The position numbers were made by a program, and so were the translations under genes. Source: Bacteroidales bacterium (GTDB lineage Bacteria > Bacteroidota > Bacteroidia > Bacteroidales > F082). Taken from it: a DNA stretch of 31,249 nt. The notes below the pieces were generated by a model. The model searched no databases and was not told the origin of the DNA. It saw only the letters and a program-made list of their open reading frames with translations. Below, in pieces: positions 1 through 9,731 of the stretch (position 1 is the first letter of the stretch; every line of letters starts with the position of its first letter). The stretch lies in NCBI GenBank assembly GCA_024689285.1, contig JAILDR010000232.1:1-31249 (forward strand). The letters run 5' to 3'.

Positions 1-2762
1 TTTGAAGCCGTGCACGAGCCTTTCTTGCCAATAGGCAGCTTGTCGAAGCCAATGCCCCGACGGTTGTCGTTGCTGGAGGCATAAGGAGCCGAAGTGAAGT
101 AACGCACCGTCTCTGGCTTCAAATAGCGCTTGCCGTTATAAACGCCCTCATCCAAGAGCATCTGCATGATAGCCGCGAGGTCATGGGCATTGGAAAACAG
201 TCCCGCGTGACCCGCCACTCCACCGAACATGGCCGCTGCCTGGTCGTGCACATCGCCCCAAATCAACTGCTTGCGGAAGACGGTGTCGTTCTCCGTCGGC
301 GCAATCTGTTCCCTCGTGAAGTGATTCAAGGGTTTGTAGCAGATATGCGACAAGTTCATGGGATAATAGAACTTTTCACTCAAATAATCTTCTATATTCT
401 TGTTGGTCAATTGCTTAACAATTCTTGGAATATAATAAAACCCCATATCGCTATACAGATACTTTTTCTTTCCCAAGGCAGTTCTGGAGACCGAATCGAA
501 AATACGGTCCTCATAGCCATTGACAAGATACAGGTTTTCGGCCACGCGAACGGTATGAACCTCGTCAATAACATCAGAATAAAAAGCGTCCATGGGGCCG
601 TTTTTATCTACGGTAGTCGTATAAAAAGGCACCCAGGCTTTCAAACCCGCCTGATGGGTCATCAGTTCGATAAGTTTCAGTTTGCCGTGCGCATTGTCTT
701 TCAGATACGGGAAGAAATCGGCGAGAGTTTTGTTGAGGTCAATCAGGCCGTCGTCATATAACTTCATGACGGCCAATGTCGAAGCGAATATCTTTGTGCA
801 TGAGGCGATGTCATACAAATCGTCAGGTTTCACAACATGACCGCCTCCATAGGTGAAATTCCCGAAACATTTGTCATAGACCATCTTCCCGTCTTTCATC
901 ACCACAATCTGGCAACCTGGGTAACAGCCTTTCTGGATACCCAAACGCGCCACCGAATCCAAACTGCTGGCATACCTCTCCTTCATGGATGTTGCTACCA
1001 TTTGCACAACTGGCTCATTACCAGCAGGCGACACTGTTGCCGGCTTCACATTGGCAGACGACACGTTGCTGTTTCTCGCTGGCATCATGGCCACAATGCC
1101 GTCACCACAGTTGAATTTAGCGGTTGAGACAGGCAACGTTCCATTCGCCGTCGCCTCGCCCAGAAGAACCTTCACAATGGCGTTCACGGCAGGCACCTCG
1201 TCCTGATAGCCAATCAGCAAGCCCTTCACGCTATTGTTGATACGAAGCAAATCCAAAGCATAGGGGCAGGCAAACAGATTAAGAATCACGTCGTTTTGCG
1301 CGACAAGCCGGTTGAAGAACTTGACCGTCTCATCATTGATACCATAGTTCTTATTGGCAAACATAGTCGTTTTCTCTATGCTGAGCACCACCAAATCATA
1401 ATCCTCCAAGGTTTTCAGCCATTCAGCTGACTTTGAAGCCATATTCTCTTTGGTCACCACAAACGACTTAATGTTCAAGCCATTGTCAACAAGGCCATTA
1501 TACACATCGTTTTTGGTGTTGCCGATGGTCACAACGGCAATTTTCTTGTTTTTATCCAACGGAATCACGTCGTCATTGCGCAGCATGGTCGCCGCTTCTG
1601 CAAACAGCTGCTGGCGCAGGTCTTTGTATTCCTGCTTTTTAAGGTCGGTCATCAAATTTGCAGTCGCAGCGGGTTTGTAATGGTTCAGGCCCACGCGATA
1701 CTTATAACGGAGAATCTTCTTGCAGCTCTCCTCGACACGCTGCGCCGCCACGGGGTCGCGTTCCGCCGCCGCTTTGATGGTACGTATGGCAAAAGGCACG
1801 TCAGTGGGCAGAATCAGCACATCGTTACCTGCCATGAACGAAACATAGGGTACACTGTCTTGTCGCACCTTTTCCGAAACGCCCTTCATGTCAAGGCCAT
1901 CGGTGAAAATCAGCCCTTCAAAGCCCATAGTGTCTTTAAGCAGCTCTGTGACAACGCCATACGACAGCGACGACGAAGTATTTTTAACCTTCTCAATGGC
2001 AGGGAAATACAAGTGACCCACCATTGCGCCGTTCACGCCATTGGCAATCAGATGACGGAAGGGCGCGAGCTCGATGTCGCGCACCTCGTCCAAGGTACGG
2101 GTCACAGTAGGCAATGTCATATGCGAATCTGTAGCCGTATTGCCGTGGCCAGGAAAATGTTTCATACTCGTTATCAAGCCTTTGCTCTGCATACCAAGTG
2201 CATAGGACGTACCCTTCTCGCCCACTTTCGACGGATTCTCGCCAAAACTCCGCATCCCAATGATGGGATTCGCCGGATTGGAATTGACGTCCACCACAGG
2301 AGCAAAGTTCACATGGATGCCCATACGCAAGCATTGTTCCGCAATCTGCTGTCCCATCCTGTAAATCAACTCATCATCATTCACGGCACCCAGCGTCATC
2401 TGGTAAGGATACGCGATGGTGTTTTTCACCCGCATAGCCAGGCCCCATTCCGCATCAATGGCGACCATAAGCGGTGTTTGGGCCATCGCCTGCCAGTCGT
2501 TGGTCTGTTTCACCTGGGCCTCGGCTTCGGCACGGAAGAAACACACACCTCCAATATTATACTGCTTGATGTACTTGCCAACTTTTTCATAGAACGGCTC
2601 ATCGGGCTGGTTGGCGCGCGCACAAATCAATTGGGCCACACGTTGTTCGAGGGTCAGACTATTATACACTGAATCCACCCAACGGTCTTCGGCATCCTGT
2701 GCAAAAACACGACCCGAAGCCAAAGCAACAAAGGCCAAAAGAAAACATAGTTTCGATTTCAT
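1..2762 (-). CDS. GH3 beta-N-acetylhexosaminidase-like / serine hydrolase (beta-lactamase-like) fusion, 3' end cut by window
   Basis: Secreted two-domain protein, about 920 residues visible; the stop lies beyond the left edge. It starts at the ATG at 2762 with a signal peptide ending near ASGRVFAQ. The N-terminal half is glycoside hydrolase family 3: it has KHFPGHGNT followed by DSH (residues 201-214), the NagZ-type signature, and TDGLDM with D288 in the expected nucleophile position. A GH3 C-terminal-type domain follows. From about residue 600 comes a class C beta-lactamase/PBP-like serine hydrolase, with SCTK (S654, K657) as the SxxK motif and Y770-S-D as the tyrosine motif. This fusion is common in Bacteroidetes and is usually annotated as a beta-N-acetylglucosaminidase; a role in muropeptide or amino-sugar hydrolysis in the periplasm is inferred. 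It is the last visible gene of the ahcY operon, 12 bp after the thioredoxin-like gene. Confidence 0.88.
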   Translation of the reverse strand, partial: MKSKLCFLLAFVALASGRVFAQDAEDRWVDSVYNSLTLEQRVAQLICARANQPDEPFYEKVGKYIKQYNIGGVCFFRAEAEAQVKQTNDWQAMAQTPLMVAIDAEWGLAMRVKNTIAYPYQMTLGAVNDDELIYRMGQQIAEQCLRMGIHVNFAPVVDVNSNPANPIIGMRSFGENPSKVGEKGTSYALGMQSKGLITSMKHFPGHGNTATDSHMTLPTVTRTLDEVRDIELAPFRHLIANGVNGAMVGHLYFPAIEKVKNTSSSLSYGVVTELLKDTMGFEGLIFTDGLDMKGVSEKVRQDSVPYVSFMAGNDVLILPTDVPFAIRTIKAAAERDPVAAQRVEESCKKILRYKYRVGLNHYKPAATANLMTDLKKQEYKDLRQQLFAEAATMLRNDDVIPLDKNKKIAVVTIGNTKNDVYNGLVDNGLNIKSFVVTKENMASKSAEWLKTLEDYDLVVLSIEKTTMFANKNYGINDETVKFFNRLVAQNDVILNLFACPYALDLLRINNSVKGLLIGYQDEVPAVNAIVKVLLGEATANGTLPVSTAKFNCGDGIVAMMPARNSNVSSANVKPATVSPAGNEPVVQMVATSMKERYASSLDSVARLGIQKGCYPGCQIVVMKDGKMVYDKCFGNFTYGGGHVVKPDDLYDIASCTKIFASTLAVMKLYDDGLIDLNKTLADFFPYLKDNAHGKLKLIELMTHQAGLKAWVPFYTTTVDKNGPMDAFYSDVIDEVHTVRVAENLYLVNGYEDRIFDSVSRTALGKKKYLYSDMGFYYIPRIVKQLTNKNIEDYLSEKFYYPMNLSHICYKPLNHFTREQIAPTENDTVFRKQLIWGDVHDQAAAMFGGVAGHAGLFSNAHDLAAIMQMLLDEGVYNGKRYLKPETVRYFTSAPYASSNDNRRGIGFDKLPIGKKGSCTAS

Positions 2763-2774
2763 AACATTATATCA

Positions 2775-3623
2775 TTAATACTTATTATTATCTATATAAA
2801 ATTTCAATTCATACCAATCGTAAGGCTTGCAGACAATGTTTTTCTCCTTGTCCAACAAGAAAACGGTCGGTGTCGAAGTGACATGATAGTCCAAAAAGGG
2901 CTTGCTTTCCCAACGCAAGGCATCATAGAAATGGAAACCCAGCACACGCAATCTCTTCAGCGTCAGCGAAACTTCTTCCTGATTGTCAGCTAAAGCAAAT
3001 GTCACCAGCTCATACTCTGATTTCAAATTCAGACTCTTACGGATGTCTTTCATAAATTCATGGCAATATTCGCAGTCAGTCGACCAAAAGACAACGAGGA
3101 TATTATCAGCATCCGATTCATATAGGTGATAAGGCTTACCGTCAACAGTAATTCCCACAACATCAGGGGCTTTTGCTCCCACTTTCACCTTCTGGTAGGG
3201 TTCTGTTATTGAATCAAGGCGCAAGCCTTCTTCCATCGAGATCTCTCCTTCTAATAACATAGGGTAACTCAAAAGATAATCAACCACTTGTGATTTTCCC
3301 ATTGTGCTATATCCATTGAGCAAGAAACCAATGACATACTCATACATCCTCATATTGGATTTGGCTTTCCCAAGAATAAAGCCCGTGCCGGCGATGGAGA
3401 GGCTGTCGAAAGACTTTTCGTCGCAACAAGCGTATTGATAAAGGAAATCGGTCATTTTGTCCGACAACAGCTTTGAAGCCATCAAAGTGGTATCGTTGAA
3501 ATCTACATCTTGCCAATAGGTTTCAGGCGAAAAGTCCTGCGCCCTCAAACCGAAGGCCATCGGCAATAACAACAATACTATGAATATCTTTATCTGCTTC
3601 ACAATCTTTATATTATCCAACAT
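2775..3623 (-). CDS. Secreted thioredoxin-like (TlpA/DUF5106-like) protein
   Basis: About 282 residues. A hydrophobic signal sequence (IFIVLLLLPMAFGLRAQ) is followed by a helical region and a thioredoxin-like domain from about residue 148 to the end. The domain has the WSTDCEYC active site (CxxC at about residues 184-187) and the cis-proline region TSTPTVFLLD. This is the layout of Bacteroidetes periplasmic thiol-disulfide oxidoreductases with a helical N-terminal domain. I chose the ATG at 3623, 2 bp past the rnhB stop; a GTG at 3626 overlapping that stop is the alternative. The protein probably acts as a periplasmic reductase or disulfide handler; its substrate is unknown. It lies between rnhB and the GH3 gene in the same operon. 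Confidence 0.85.
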   Translation of the reverse strand: MLDNIKIVKQIKIFIVLLLLPMAFGLRAQDFSPETYWQDVDFNDTTLMASKLLSDKMTDFLYQYACCDEKSFDSLSIAGTGFILGKAKSNMRMYEYVIGFLLNGYSTMGKSQVVDYLLSYPMLLEGEISMEEGLRLDSITEPYQKVKVGAKAPDVVGITVDGKPYHLYESDADNILVVFWSTDCEYCHEFMKDIRKSLNLKSEYELVTFALADNQEEVSLTLKRLRVLGFHFYDALRWESKPFLDYHVTSTPTVFLLDKEKNIVCKPYDWYELKFYIDNNKY

Positions 3624-3625
3624 CA

Positions 3626-4222
3626 CTAAATATCTAACTTCAACTGAATCGCCATATTAAAAGTCATCCTGTGGAGCGGCGTGGTGCCGTGGTCAGCAAT
3701 GGCCTGTTTATGTTCCAGCGTCGGATAGCCCTTGTTCTTTTTCCAATTGTAAACGGGATATTGCTCTCCATATTGTTCCATCATCAAATCTCTTGTGGTC
3801 TTGGCCAAGATAGAAGCCGCAGCTATCGACTGGTATTTGGCATCGCCTCCTACGATACAGACATGTTTCACCTGCTTGTAGGGGTTGAACCGGTTGCCGT
3901 CAATCAGCAACAGCTCCGGCTGAATCGATAGTTGATCCAAAGCCCTGTGCATGGCAAGAAAAGAAGCGTTCAGGATATTGATTTTATCAATCTCTTCTGC
4001 TGTAACAATTCCTATACCATAGCTCACAGCCTCATTGATGACCAATTCGCGCAGCTGCATCCGTTTTTTCTCAGTCAGCTGCTTGGAATCATTCAGTTCC
4101 GCATAATCCGTGCCCTTCCTGAGGATAACGGCAGCCGCCACCACTGGCCCCGCCAAACAACCGCGTCCGGCCTCATCGCAACCCGCTTCAACCACGTCAC
4201 TATATTGTGCCAGCAACGCCAT
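3626..4222 (-). CDS. rnhB: Ribonuclease HII
   Basis: 198 residues, the usual full length of RNase HII, a cytoplasmic enzyme that cuts RNA in RNA-DNA hybrids and at single ribonucleotides in DNA. The N-terminal signature [14 protein letters not shown] carries acidic residues D16 and E17. LLIDGNRF supplies D108, and the [10 protein letters not shown] motif supplies the last acidic residue, near 145. [11 protein letters not shown] is the conserved substrate-binding loop. The ATG at 4222 is 3 bp downstream of the DUF6427 stop, so the gene is translationally packed into the ahcY-to-GH3 operon. Confidence 0.97.
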   Translation of the reverse strand: MALLAQYSDVVEAGCDEAGRGCLAGPVVAAAVILRKGTDYAELNDSKQLTEKKRMQLRELVINEAVSYGIGIVTAEEIDKINILNASFLAMHRALDQLSIQPELLLIDGNRFNPYKQVKHVCIVGGDAKYQSIAAASILAKTTRDLMMEQYGEQYPVYNWKKNKGYPTLEHKQAIADHGTTPLHRMTFNMAIQLKLDI

Positions 4223-4225
4223 GTC

Positions 4226-5209
4226 TCACAGGAGTTTGAAGTAATAATGATTGGCAAGAACCAACAAGAGAAACACAGTCAGGAAGAGATCAGCCCACGA
4301 GGTATTATTGATATAGGAGAACTCGTAGGCGAAAATGATGGTCAACACCAGGAAAAACAATGCATTCAGCAAGATGTTTTCTCCCGTAAACAGGAGGAAG
4401 ATGGCAAAGACGGACATAATCACACTTGCCGTCATCTTGGAACGCACCGCCACCGTCTTCTCAAAATTGGAGTTTCCGCTGCTGAGAAACAGCAAAACAG
4501 CCGACACAACGATAAATGCTAACAAAAGGACAGACTTCAAGTTAAACCCGTCCACCGAAAGATTCATGTCCATAAACACATCGCCATAGCCTTCCATCAG
4601 CGGGAGGAAGTCACCAAAGAGGTACACCCAACTGAAATAAAGGAAATAGGTAAGCAAAAAGCCGGTTAAGGGAATCAGCTCCAAGCGCAGCGAGCCCTTT
4701 TTCAAAATAGGCAAAACCACCAGCACCCACAATAGCAAGATAAACGACATGAAATAGCACATGGAGGCAAACGCCATAAAGATGCCGCATTTCAGCAGGT
4801 TCAGTTCAGGTTTATGGCTCTGATACACCTTGAACAACTCGCGCATAGCCAACAAGATAAAGATCATTGCCAAAGCAAAAGGATAAAAGTTGACTTGCGT
4901 CCTTGTAAGGTTCATCAGGATGACAAAGACAAAACCGCCCATCATACTGACCTTGCCAATAATCTGATTTTCAGCCAATATCGCATTAATCAACAAGACC
5001 TCGACCAACATCAGCAGGAAAGCAAACACCAATTTGGCGTAAGGCGAGAAACGGAGCATGTGTTCAACGGCATTAAACAATGGCGTTGCAGGTGAACTTT
5101 GGTCGACAGGCACCTTGCCCACGATGAACGAAGGCAGCCAAAAGGCAATGGCCATCAGTGCAATTATCGCATACTGAACGGCATAGCTCTGTCGAAAGAA
5201 CTTGATCAT
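4226..5209 (-). CDS. DUF6427 family polytopic membrane protein
   Basis: 327 residues, very hydrophobic, with about nine or ten predicted membrane helices along the whole length (for example YAIIALMAIAFWLPSFIV, VLLLAFIVVSAVLLFL and a final DLFLTVFLLLVLANHYYF). The pattern, and the position beside purD and rnhB, match the Bacteroidetes inner-membrane family annotated as DUF6427; its function is unknown. The start overlaps the end of purD by 4 bp, indicating translational coupling. No catalytic motif was recognised. Confidence 0.8.
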   Translation of the reverse strand: MIKFFRQSYAVQYAIIALMAIAFWLPSFIVGKVPVDQSSPATPLFNAVEHMLRFSPYAKLVFAFLLMLVEVLLINAILAENQIIGKVSMMGGFVFVILMNLTRTQVNFYPFALAMIFILLAMRELFKVYQSHKPELNLLKCGIFMAFASMCYFMSFILLLWVLVVLPILKKGSLRLELIPLTGFLLTYFLYFSWVYLFGDFLPLMEGYGDVFMDMNLSVDGFNLKSVLLLAFIVVSAVLLFLSSGNSNFEKTVAVRSKMTASVIMSVFAIFLLFTGENILLNALFFLVLTIIFAYEFSYINNTSWADLFLTVFLLLVLANHYYFKLL

Positions 5210-6576
5210 AACACTCGCATTAAATCAAGTCCTATATCATGACGATAGTTGGATCCCTCGAAATGGATTTTTTCCACCTCATGATAAACGATGCCACGCG
5301 CTTCTTCTATCGATGCACCGTGCGCCGTCACCGCGATAACACGGCCACCAGCCGTGACCACCTCGTTATCAGCATTGAGCGCTGTACCAGCGTGAAAAGC
5401 AACAACCTCCCTCAAGCTTTCCAGTCCGCTCATTTTCTTGCCTTTCTCGTAAGCTTCAGGATAGCCACCAGACACCATCATCACCGTGACCGCTGTCTTT
5501 TCACTCTTTTTATAATCGGCTTTGTCCAAACGGCCTTCAGCACAAGCCTCAAGCAAGGCAGCAAAGTCGCCGTCTATGCGGGTCATCACGGCTTCGGTCT
5601 CGGGGTCGCCCATACGGACGTTGTATTCAATGACGTAGGGGTTGCCTCCGTCGTTCATCAAGCCCAAGAAAATGAAACCTTTATAGTCGATGCCCTCGGC
5701 TTTCAAGCCTTTCAATGTAGGCTTCACGATGCGTTCCTCCACCCTGTTCAGGAAGTCAGGCGTGCAGAACGGAACAGGCGAGACGGCACCCATGCCGCCC
5801 GTATTCAATCCCTGGTCGCCATCGCCGATGCGTTTGTAATCCTTGGCCTCGGGCAACAGCACGTAATGCTCGCCATCGGTCAAAACAAAGACCGACACCT
5901 CGATGCCTTTCAGGAACTCCTCGATGACAACAGTAGCCGAAGCAGCACCAAACTTGCCGCCAAGCATGTTGCCTAATTCGGTTTTTGCTTCTTGCAAATC
6001 ATTGATAATCAACACACCTTTACCAGCAGCCAAACCATCAGCCTTCAAGACATAAGGAGATTTCATTCCTTCAAGAAATTTCAGTCCCTCGTCAAGGTTT
6101 TGCTTGCTGACCTTATAGCATTTTGCCGTCGGCACACCATATTTCTCCATAAAGTCTTTGGCGAAGGCCTTGCTGCCCTCCAGCTGGGCGCCGCGCTTAT
6201 CGGGGCCTATGATTTTCACCCCTTGCAAAGCTGCATCCTGCTTGAAGAAGTCAACGATACCGTCCACTAAAGGCTGCTCGGGACCAACCACAACAAGATG
6301 AATCTCTTGCTTTATGCAGAAATCTTTTACCGCTTCAAAATCAGAGGGTTTTATATTAACGTTAGTACCCACTTGTGCCGTTCCGGCATTACCAGGGGCG
6401 ATAAAGACATGCGCCCCTTCGCTTTGTGCCAGTTTCCACGCCAAAGCGTGTTCGCGACCGCCCGAGCCGAGCACCAATATATTGCGTCTCACAGCTGTAA
6501 TATGTTGACCTTGTACCGCTTTCCAATTCACGGCATCTCGCCTGGCTTCACCAGGATACATGATGATTTCTTCCAT
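5206..6576 (-). CDS. purD: Phosphoribosylamine-glycine ligase (GAR synthetase)
   Basis: Second step of de novo purine synthesis: joins glycine to 5-phosphoribosylamine using ATP, in the cytoplasm. RNILVLGSGGREHALAWKL is the hallmark N-terminus of PurD. The ATP-grasp region has YVLKADGLAAGKGV, GGMGAVSP and YNVRMGDPETEAV, all diagnostic. From the ATG at 6576 the protein has an unusual extension of about 28 residues (beginning MEEIIMYPGEARRD) before the family's normal start. A GTG codon directly before RRNILVLG could be the true start; the ATG at 6576 lies 2 bp after the glycosyltransferase stop and fits coupling. The gene overlaps the downstream DUF6427 gene by 4 bp. Confidence 0.96.
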   Translation of the reverse strand: MEEIIMYPGEARRDAVNWKAVQGQHITAVRRNILVLGSGGREHALAWKLAQSEGAHVFIAPGNAGTAQVGTNVNIKPSDFEAVKDFCIKQEIHLVVVGPEQPLVDGIVDFFKQDAALQGVKIIGPDKRGAQLEGSKAFAKDFMEKYGVPTAKCYKVSKQNLDEGLKFLEGMKSPYVLKADGLAAGKGVLIINDLQEAKTELGNMLGGKFGAASATVVIEEFLKGIEVSVFVLTDGEHYVLLPEAKDYKRIGDGDQGLNTGGMGAVSPVPFCTPDFLNRVEERIVKPTLKGLKAEGIDYKGFIFLGLMNDGGNPYVIEYNVRMGDPETEAVMTRIDGDFAALLEACAEGRLDKADYKKSEKTAVTVMMVSGGYPEAYEKGKKMSGLESLREVVAFHAGTALNADNEVVTAGGRVIAVTAHGASIEEARGIVYHEVEKIHFEGSNYRHDIGLDLMRVL

Positions 6577-6578
6577 AG

Positions 6579-7706
6579 TTATTCTTTTTTTATTGCTTTC
6601 ATTAAACAACTCCAAATTGCGTCGGCCGCTCTGTCCCAAGAGAAATCTTTGACCCGTTCCCTACCCTTCTCTATCAACGTCTTCCTCACATTCTCGTCAA
6701 GAATTTCCATCATGCCTTCGGCAATCGAGGCCTCGCTGAAGGGGTTGACGAGCAGAGCCGCATCGCCAGCCACCTCAGGCATTGAGGTCACGTTAGAAGT
6801 AATGACGGGCGTATCGCACCGGAAAGCTTCCAAAATCGGGATGCCAAAACCCTCAAAATAAGACACATAAACCGATGCCAACGCTGCTGCCGTCACCTTG
6901 TACAAATCCTCGGCACTCAACCGACCGGCAAATACCACTTCGTCCTTAAACCGCATCTGGCTGTAGGCTTGTTCTATCGGCTCAGACCACCAGCGCTTCT
7001 CCCCTACAATCAGCAGCTTGACATCAGAAGGAGTCTGGCTCTTGAACAAGTCGAAGGCCGTAAACAGACGCGCCAGGTTCTTACGCGGATGCAGCGAACC
7101 GACAAACATGAAATAGGGGTTCCCTTGCGTATAATGTTCCCTGATGGCGTTCTGCTCTTCCATTGAAATCGGCTCAAACTTCTCGTTCACACCGTTATAG
7201 GCCACATCAATCTTCAACGGGTCGATGGCATAGCAGTCCACAATATCTTGCTTTGAGAATTCCGAAACTGTCACAATGCGTTTGGCTTTGCGAGCAAATC
7301 TCGGAAAGAACGTCTTATAGTGCCAAAGATGGATTTTCGGCATATCCTTCGGGAAATGCTCAAAATTAAGGTCATGGAACTGAGCCACTTGCGGCACATC
7401 GGAACGAAGACTCAGATAGCCGTCGGGTGAAAAGAACAGGTCGGGGCGGATTTTCTTCAAGGCCTTCTTGACCGAAAACTCGAAGAACCAGATGAATAGA
7501 AAAGGATGTCTGGCCTGTGGGAACAACACCACGGGTTTCACGTTGTCGGCAAACAGAAACTGCGGGTCGGGCTTACGGTCGAAGAGGAAATAAAACTCCA
7601 CCTCGGGGTGGTCTTTCACCATGCGGCGCAAGGTTTCATAGGCCACCCATCCGATGCCTTCCAGCCTGCCTTTCAGCAGCAAGCGCGTATTTACCGCAAT
7701 TTTCAT
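6579..7706 (-). CDS. Glycosyltransferase family 4 (GT-B fold)
   Basis: 375 residues. It has an N-terminal GT4-type domain, then the C-terminal nucleotide-sugar-binding domain with FVGSLHPRKNL and LLIVGEKRWW. The EGFGIPILEA motif (E-x7-E) contacts the donor in retaining GT4 enzymes, and PVITSNVTSMPEVAGDAALLV is the typical continuation. No membrane helix is evident, so it is probably a cytoplasmic or peripheral enzyme adding a hexose to a lipid or polysaccharide precursor; donor and acceptor cannot be read from the sequence. It lies between ahcY (9 bp upstream) and purD in one operon, with no other glycan genes adjacent. Confidence 0.92.
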   Translation of the reverse strand: MKIAVNTRLLLKGRLEGIGWVAYETLRRMVKDHPEVEFYFLFDRKPDPQFLFADNVKPVVLFPQARHPFLFIWFFEFSVKKALKKIRPDLFFSPDGYLSLRSDVPQVAQFHDLNFEHFPKDMPKIHLWHYKTFFPRFARKAKRIVTVSEFSKQDIVDCYAIDPLKIDVAYNGVNEKFEPISMEEQNAIREHYTQGNPYFMFVGSLHPRKNLARLFTAFDLFKSQTPSDVKLLIVGEKRWWSEPIEQAYSQMRFKDEVVFAGRLSAEDLYKVTAAALASVYVSYFEGFGIPILEAFRCDTPVITSNVTSMPEVAGDAALLVNPFSEASIAEGMMEILDENVRKTLIEKGRERVKDFSWDRAADAIWSCLMKAIKKE

Positions 7707-7715
7707 GGCGGCAAA

Positions 7716-9146
7716 TCAATAGCGGTAGATGTCTGACTTGTAGGGTCCTTCGACAGGCACACCGATATAGTCGGCCTGCTTCTGCGTCAGCTTGGTCAGT
7801 TTCACGCCAATCTTCTCTAAGTGCAGACGGGCCACCTCCTCGTCCAAATACTTGGGCAGGCAATACACACCCACCTCATACTTGCCGCGTTTCTCCCAGA
7901 GGTCCATCTGGGCAAGTGTCTGGTTGGTGAACGAGTTACTCATCACGAAGCTGGCATGACCAGTGGCGCAGCCCAAGTTGACCAGTCGGCCCGAGGCCAG
8001 CAGGAAGATGCAATGGCCGTCGTCGAAGACGTACTTGTCGACCTGTGGCTTGATATTGATTTTCTCCTTCAGGTGTTCCGTCTTTTCGAGGCAGTCCACT
8101 TGTATTTCGTTGTCGAAGTGACCGATGTTGCACACAATGGCCTGATCCTTCATCTGGAGAATGTGTTCCAGCGTGATGACGTCGCAGTTGCCTGTAGTGG
8201 TGACAAAGATATTGCCTTCCTTGACGGCCTCTTCCATCGTGGTCACCTCGAAGCCTTCCATAGCGGCTTGCAGGGCGCAGATGGGGTCAATCTCGGTGAC
8301 AAGGACGCGTGCGCCATAGCTCTTCATGGAGTGAGAGCAGCCCTTGCCCACTTCACCATAGCCGCACACGACTACGACCTTACCGGCAATCATCACGTCG
8401 GTGGCGCGCTTGATGCCGTCGGCCAGCGACTCGCGGCAGCCGTAGAGGTTGTCGAATTTCGACTTGGTCACCGAGTCGTTCACGTTGATGGCTGGCACCA
8501 GCAATTCACCGCGGTCGTGCATCTGGTAGAGACGGTGCACGCCTGTGGTGGTCTCTTCCGAAACGCCTTTCCAGCCTGCCACTACGGTATGCCAGAAGGT
8601 GGGATTTTCCTTATAAGTGGCCTTGATAACGCTCATCAGGGCAGCCTCTTCGGCACTGCCTATGGGGGCATCCAACAGTTTCGGGTCGTTTTCGCAGGCA
8701 TAGCCTTTATGTATGAGCAAAGTGGCATCGCCGCCGTCGTCAACGATGAGGTCTGGTCCTGTGCCATCGGGGAAGGTGATGGCACGTTTGGTGCACCACC
8801 AGTAGTCTTCAAGGGTCTCGCCTTTCCATGCGAAGACGGCGGTACCCGTCTCGGCGATGGCTGCGGCAGCATGGTCCTGGGTAGAATAGATATTGCAGCT
8901 GCACCAGCGCACCTTGGCACCGAGTTCGACGAGCGTCTCGATGAGGCAGGCCGTCTGGATGGTCATGTGGAGCGAACCCATGATTTTGGCACCACGCAGC
9001 GGTTTTGTCTCGCCGTATTTTTTGCGCAGCGACATCAGGCCGGGCATTTCATGTTCTGATACTTCAATCTCCTTGCGTCCCCAAGCAGCCTGACTCATAT
9101 CGGCCACCAAATAGGGCAAATCATTGTTTAATAGTCTGTTATCCAT
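7716..9146 (-). CDS. ahcY: Adenosylhomocysteinase (S-adenosylhomocysteine hydrolase)
   Basis: 476 residues. Converts S-adenosylhomocysteine to adenosine and homocysteine, removing the product inhibitor of methyltransferases. Highly conserved segments are visible: [31 protein letters not shown], the NAD-binding loop [26 protein letters not shown], and the C-terminal KSDIYRY that reaches into the partner subunit's active site. The length and the extra segment after [13 protein letters not shown] match the long bacterial form. It is the first gene of the left-hand operon. The leader is short (about 30 nt) and I see no SAH or SAM riboswitch in it. Confidence 0.98.
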   Translation of the reverse strand: MDNRLLNNDLPYLVADMSQAAWGRKEIEVSEHEMPGLMSLRKKYGETKPLRGAKIMGSLHMTIQTACLIETLVELGAKVRWCSCNIYSTQDHAAAAIAETGTAVFAWKGETLEDYWWCTKRAITFPDGTGPDLIVDDGGDATLLIHKGYACENDPKLLDAPIGSAEEAALMSVIKATYKENPTFWHTVVAGWKGVSEETTTGVHRLYQMHDRGELLVPAINVNDSVTKSKFDNLYGCRESLADGIKRATDVMIAGKVVVVCGYGEVGKGCSHSMKSYGARVLVTEIDPICALQAAMEGFEVTTMEEAVKEGNIFVTTTGNCDVITLEHILQMKDQAIVCNIGHFDNEIQVDCLEKTEHLKEKINIKPQVDKYVFDDGHCIFLLASGRLVNLGCATGHASFVMSNSFTNQTLAQMDLWEKRGKYEVGVYCLPKYLDEEVARLHLEKIGVKLTKLTQKQADYIGVPVEGPYKSDIYRY

Positions 9147-9180
9147 TTGTTTATACTTTTAATTCATACAATATGATTGG

Positions 9181-9188
9181 CAAAGATA
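9181..9188 (-). promoter_or_regulatory. Probable -7 promoter box for the ahcY operon
   Basis: On the minus strand this reads TATCTTTG, an exact match to the Bacteroidetes primary-sigma -7 consensus TAnnTTTG, 34 bp upstream of the ahcY ATG. The -33 TTTG is not clear at the expected spacing, so only the -7 box is called. Confidence 0.55.
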
Positions 9189-9253
9189 AGCAAATTTGAA
9201 GAAAGAATGACGGAAAAGGTCAAAAAAAGGTCATCAACCTCATGGGCACAGAA

Positions 9254-9565
9254 TCAATTCTCGGAATGGGTCATAAGAGTCAATGAGAGATGACGGCGCC
9301 TAAGAGCGGTAAGCATACTCTCGGATGCCAACGGATTGAGCCCCCTGAAAGTAGTACGAGCCTTCAGTTCAGCAAGCGGCATGGTGAGCAGCAATTTAGC
9401 TATGCATTCGTCAGCGAATGAGTTACTTACAACGTCCACACCAGTAAAGTCGAGCACCACACGTTCCTCCCCTTCAAGCAAAGGCATCAGCAGTTCTCGC
9501 ACTTGACATCCTAATTGTCGTGTACCTAAGTTTTCACCAAAGTCTCTAAAACTAAATGTTACCAT
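9254..9565 (-). CDS. STAS-like domain protein (DUF4325 family)
   Basis: 103 residues, small and soluble. A central stretch ERVVLDFTGVDVVSNSFADE has the beta-strand/loop/serine pattern of STAS-like DUF4325 proteins: a hydrophobic strand, D-F-x-G, then S-N-S-F-A-D-E where anti-sigma-antagonist-type proteins carry their switch serine. In other genomes DUF4325 proteins often sit beside small ATP-binding or regulatory partners. Here the start codon overlaps the stop of a 52-residue ORF, so the two are probably translationally coupled. It may act as a switch in a partner-binding regulatory pathway; this is inference. It stops about 107 bp before ahcY on the same strand. Confidence 0.75.
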   Translation of the reverse strand: MVTFSFRDFGENLGTRQLGCQVRELLMPLLEGEERVVLDFTGVDVVSNSFADECIAKLLLTMPLAELKARTTFRGLNPLASESMLTALRRRHLSLTLMTHSEN

Positions 9566-9717
9566 AGTTCCTCCAATTCGTTGTCTTTTAAAAACAGTTC
9601 ATACGCTTCGATTACCCTTTGATAGACAGTATAGATGTTTTTCTCGTCAAAAACATCTATAGTTACATCATTACTATACGATGTAAAGTACTGTTTTATA
9701 AGCGTAGACACATTCAT
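9559..9717 (-). CDS. Small 52-residue protein coupled to the STAS-like gene
   Basis: Short ORF starting at the ATG at 9717 and reading MNVSTLIKQYFTSYSNDV..., ending ...KDNELEELW. Its TAA stop (9561-9559) lies within the first codons of the STAS-like gene, whose ATG is embedded in the CTATGGTAA junction; this is a classic coupled overlap. The protein is acidic and probably helical, with no signal peptide or known motif. It sits directly downstream of a promoter box and a perfect palindrome, so it is likely the first gene of a two-gene unit. It could be a partner or regulator of the STAS-like protein. Function unknown. Confidence 0.6.
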   Translation of the reverse strand: MNVSTLIKQYFTSYSNDVTIDVFDEKNIYTVYQRVIEAYELFLKDNELEELW

Positions 9718-9731
9718 AGGACCAGCTGTTC

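Noticed and set aside
1680..2672. Plus-strand ORF of 330 codons
   Set aside because: Antisense shadow of the GH3/serine hydrolase gene, which carries clear GH3 motifs on the minus strand.
7821..9059. Long plus-strand ORF of 412 codons
   Set aside because: It lies antisense to ahcY, whose protein is unmistakable; the plus-strand translation has no recognisable family.
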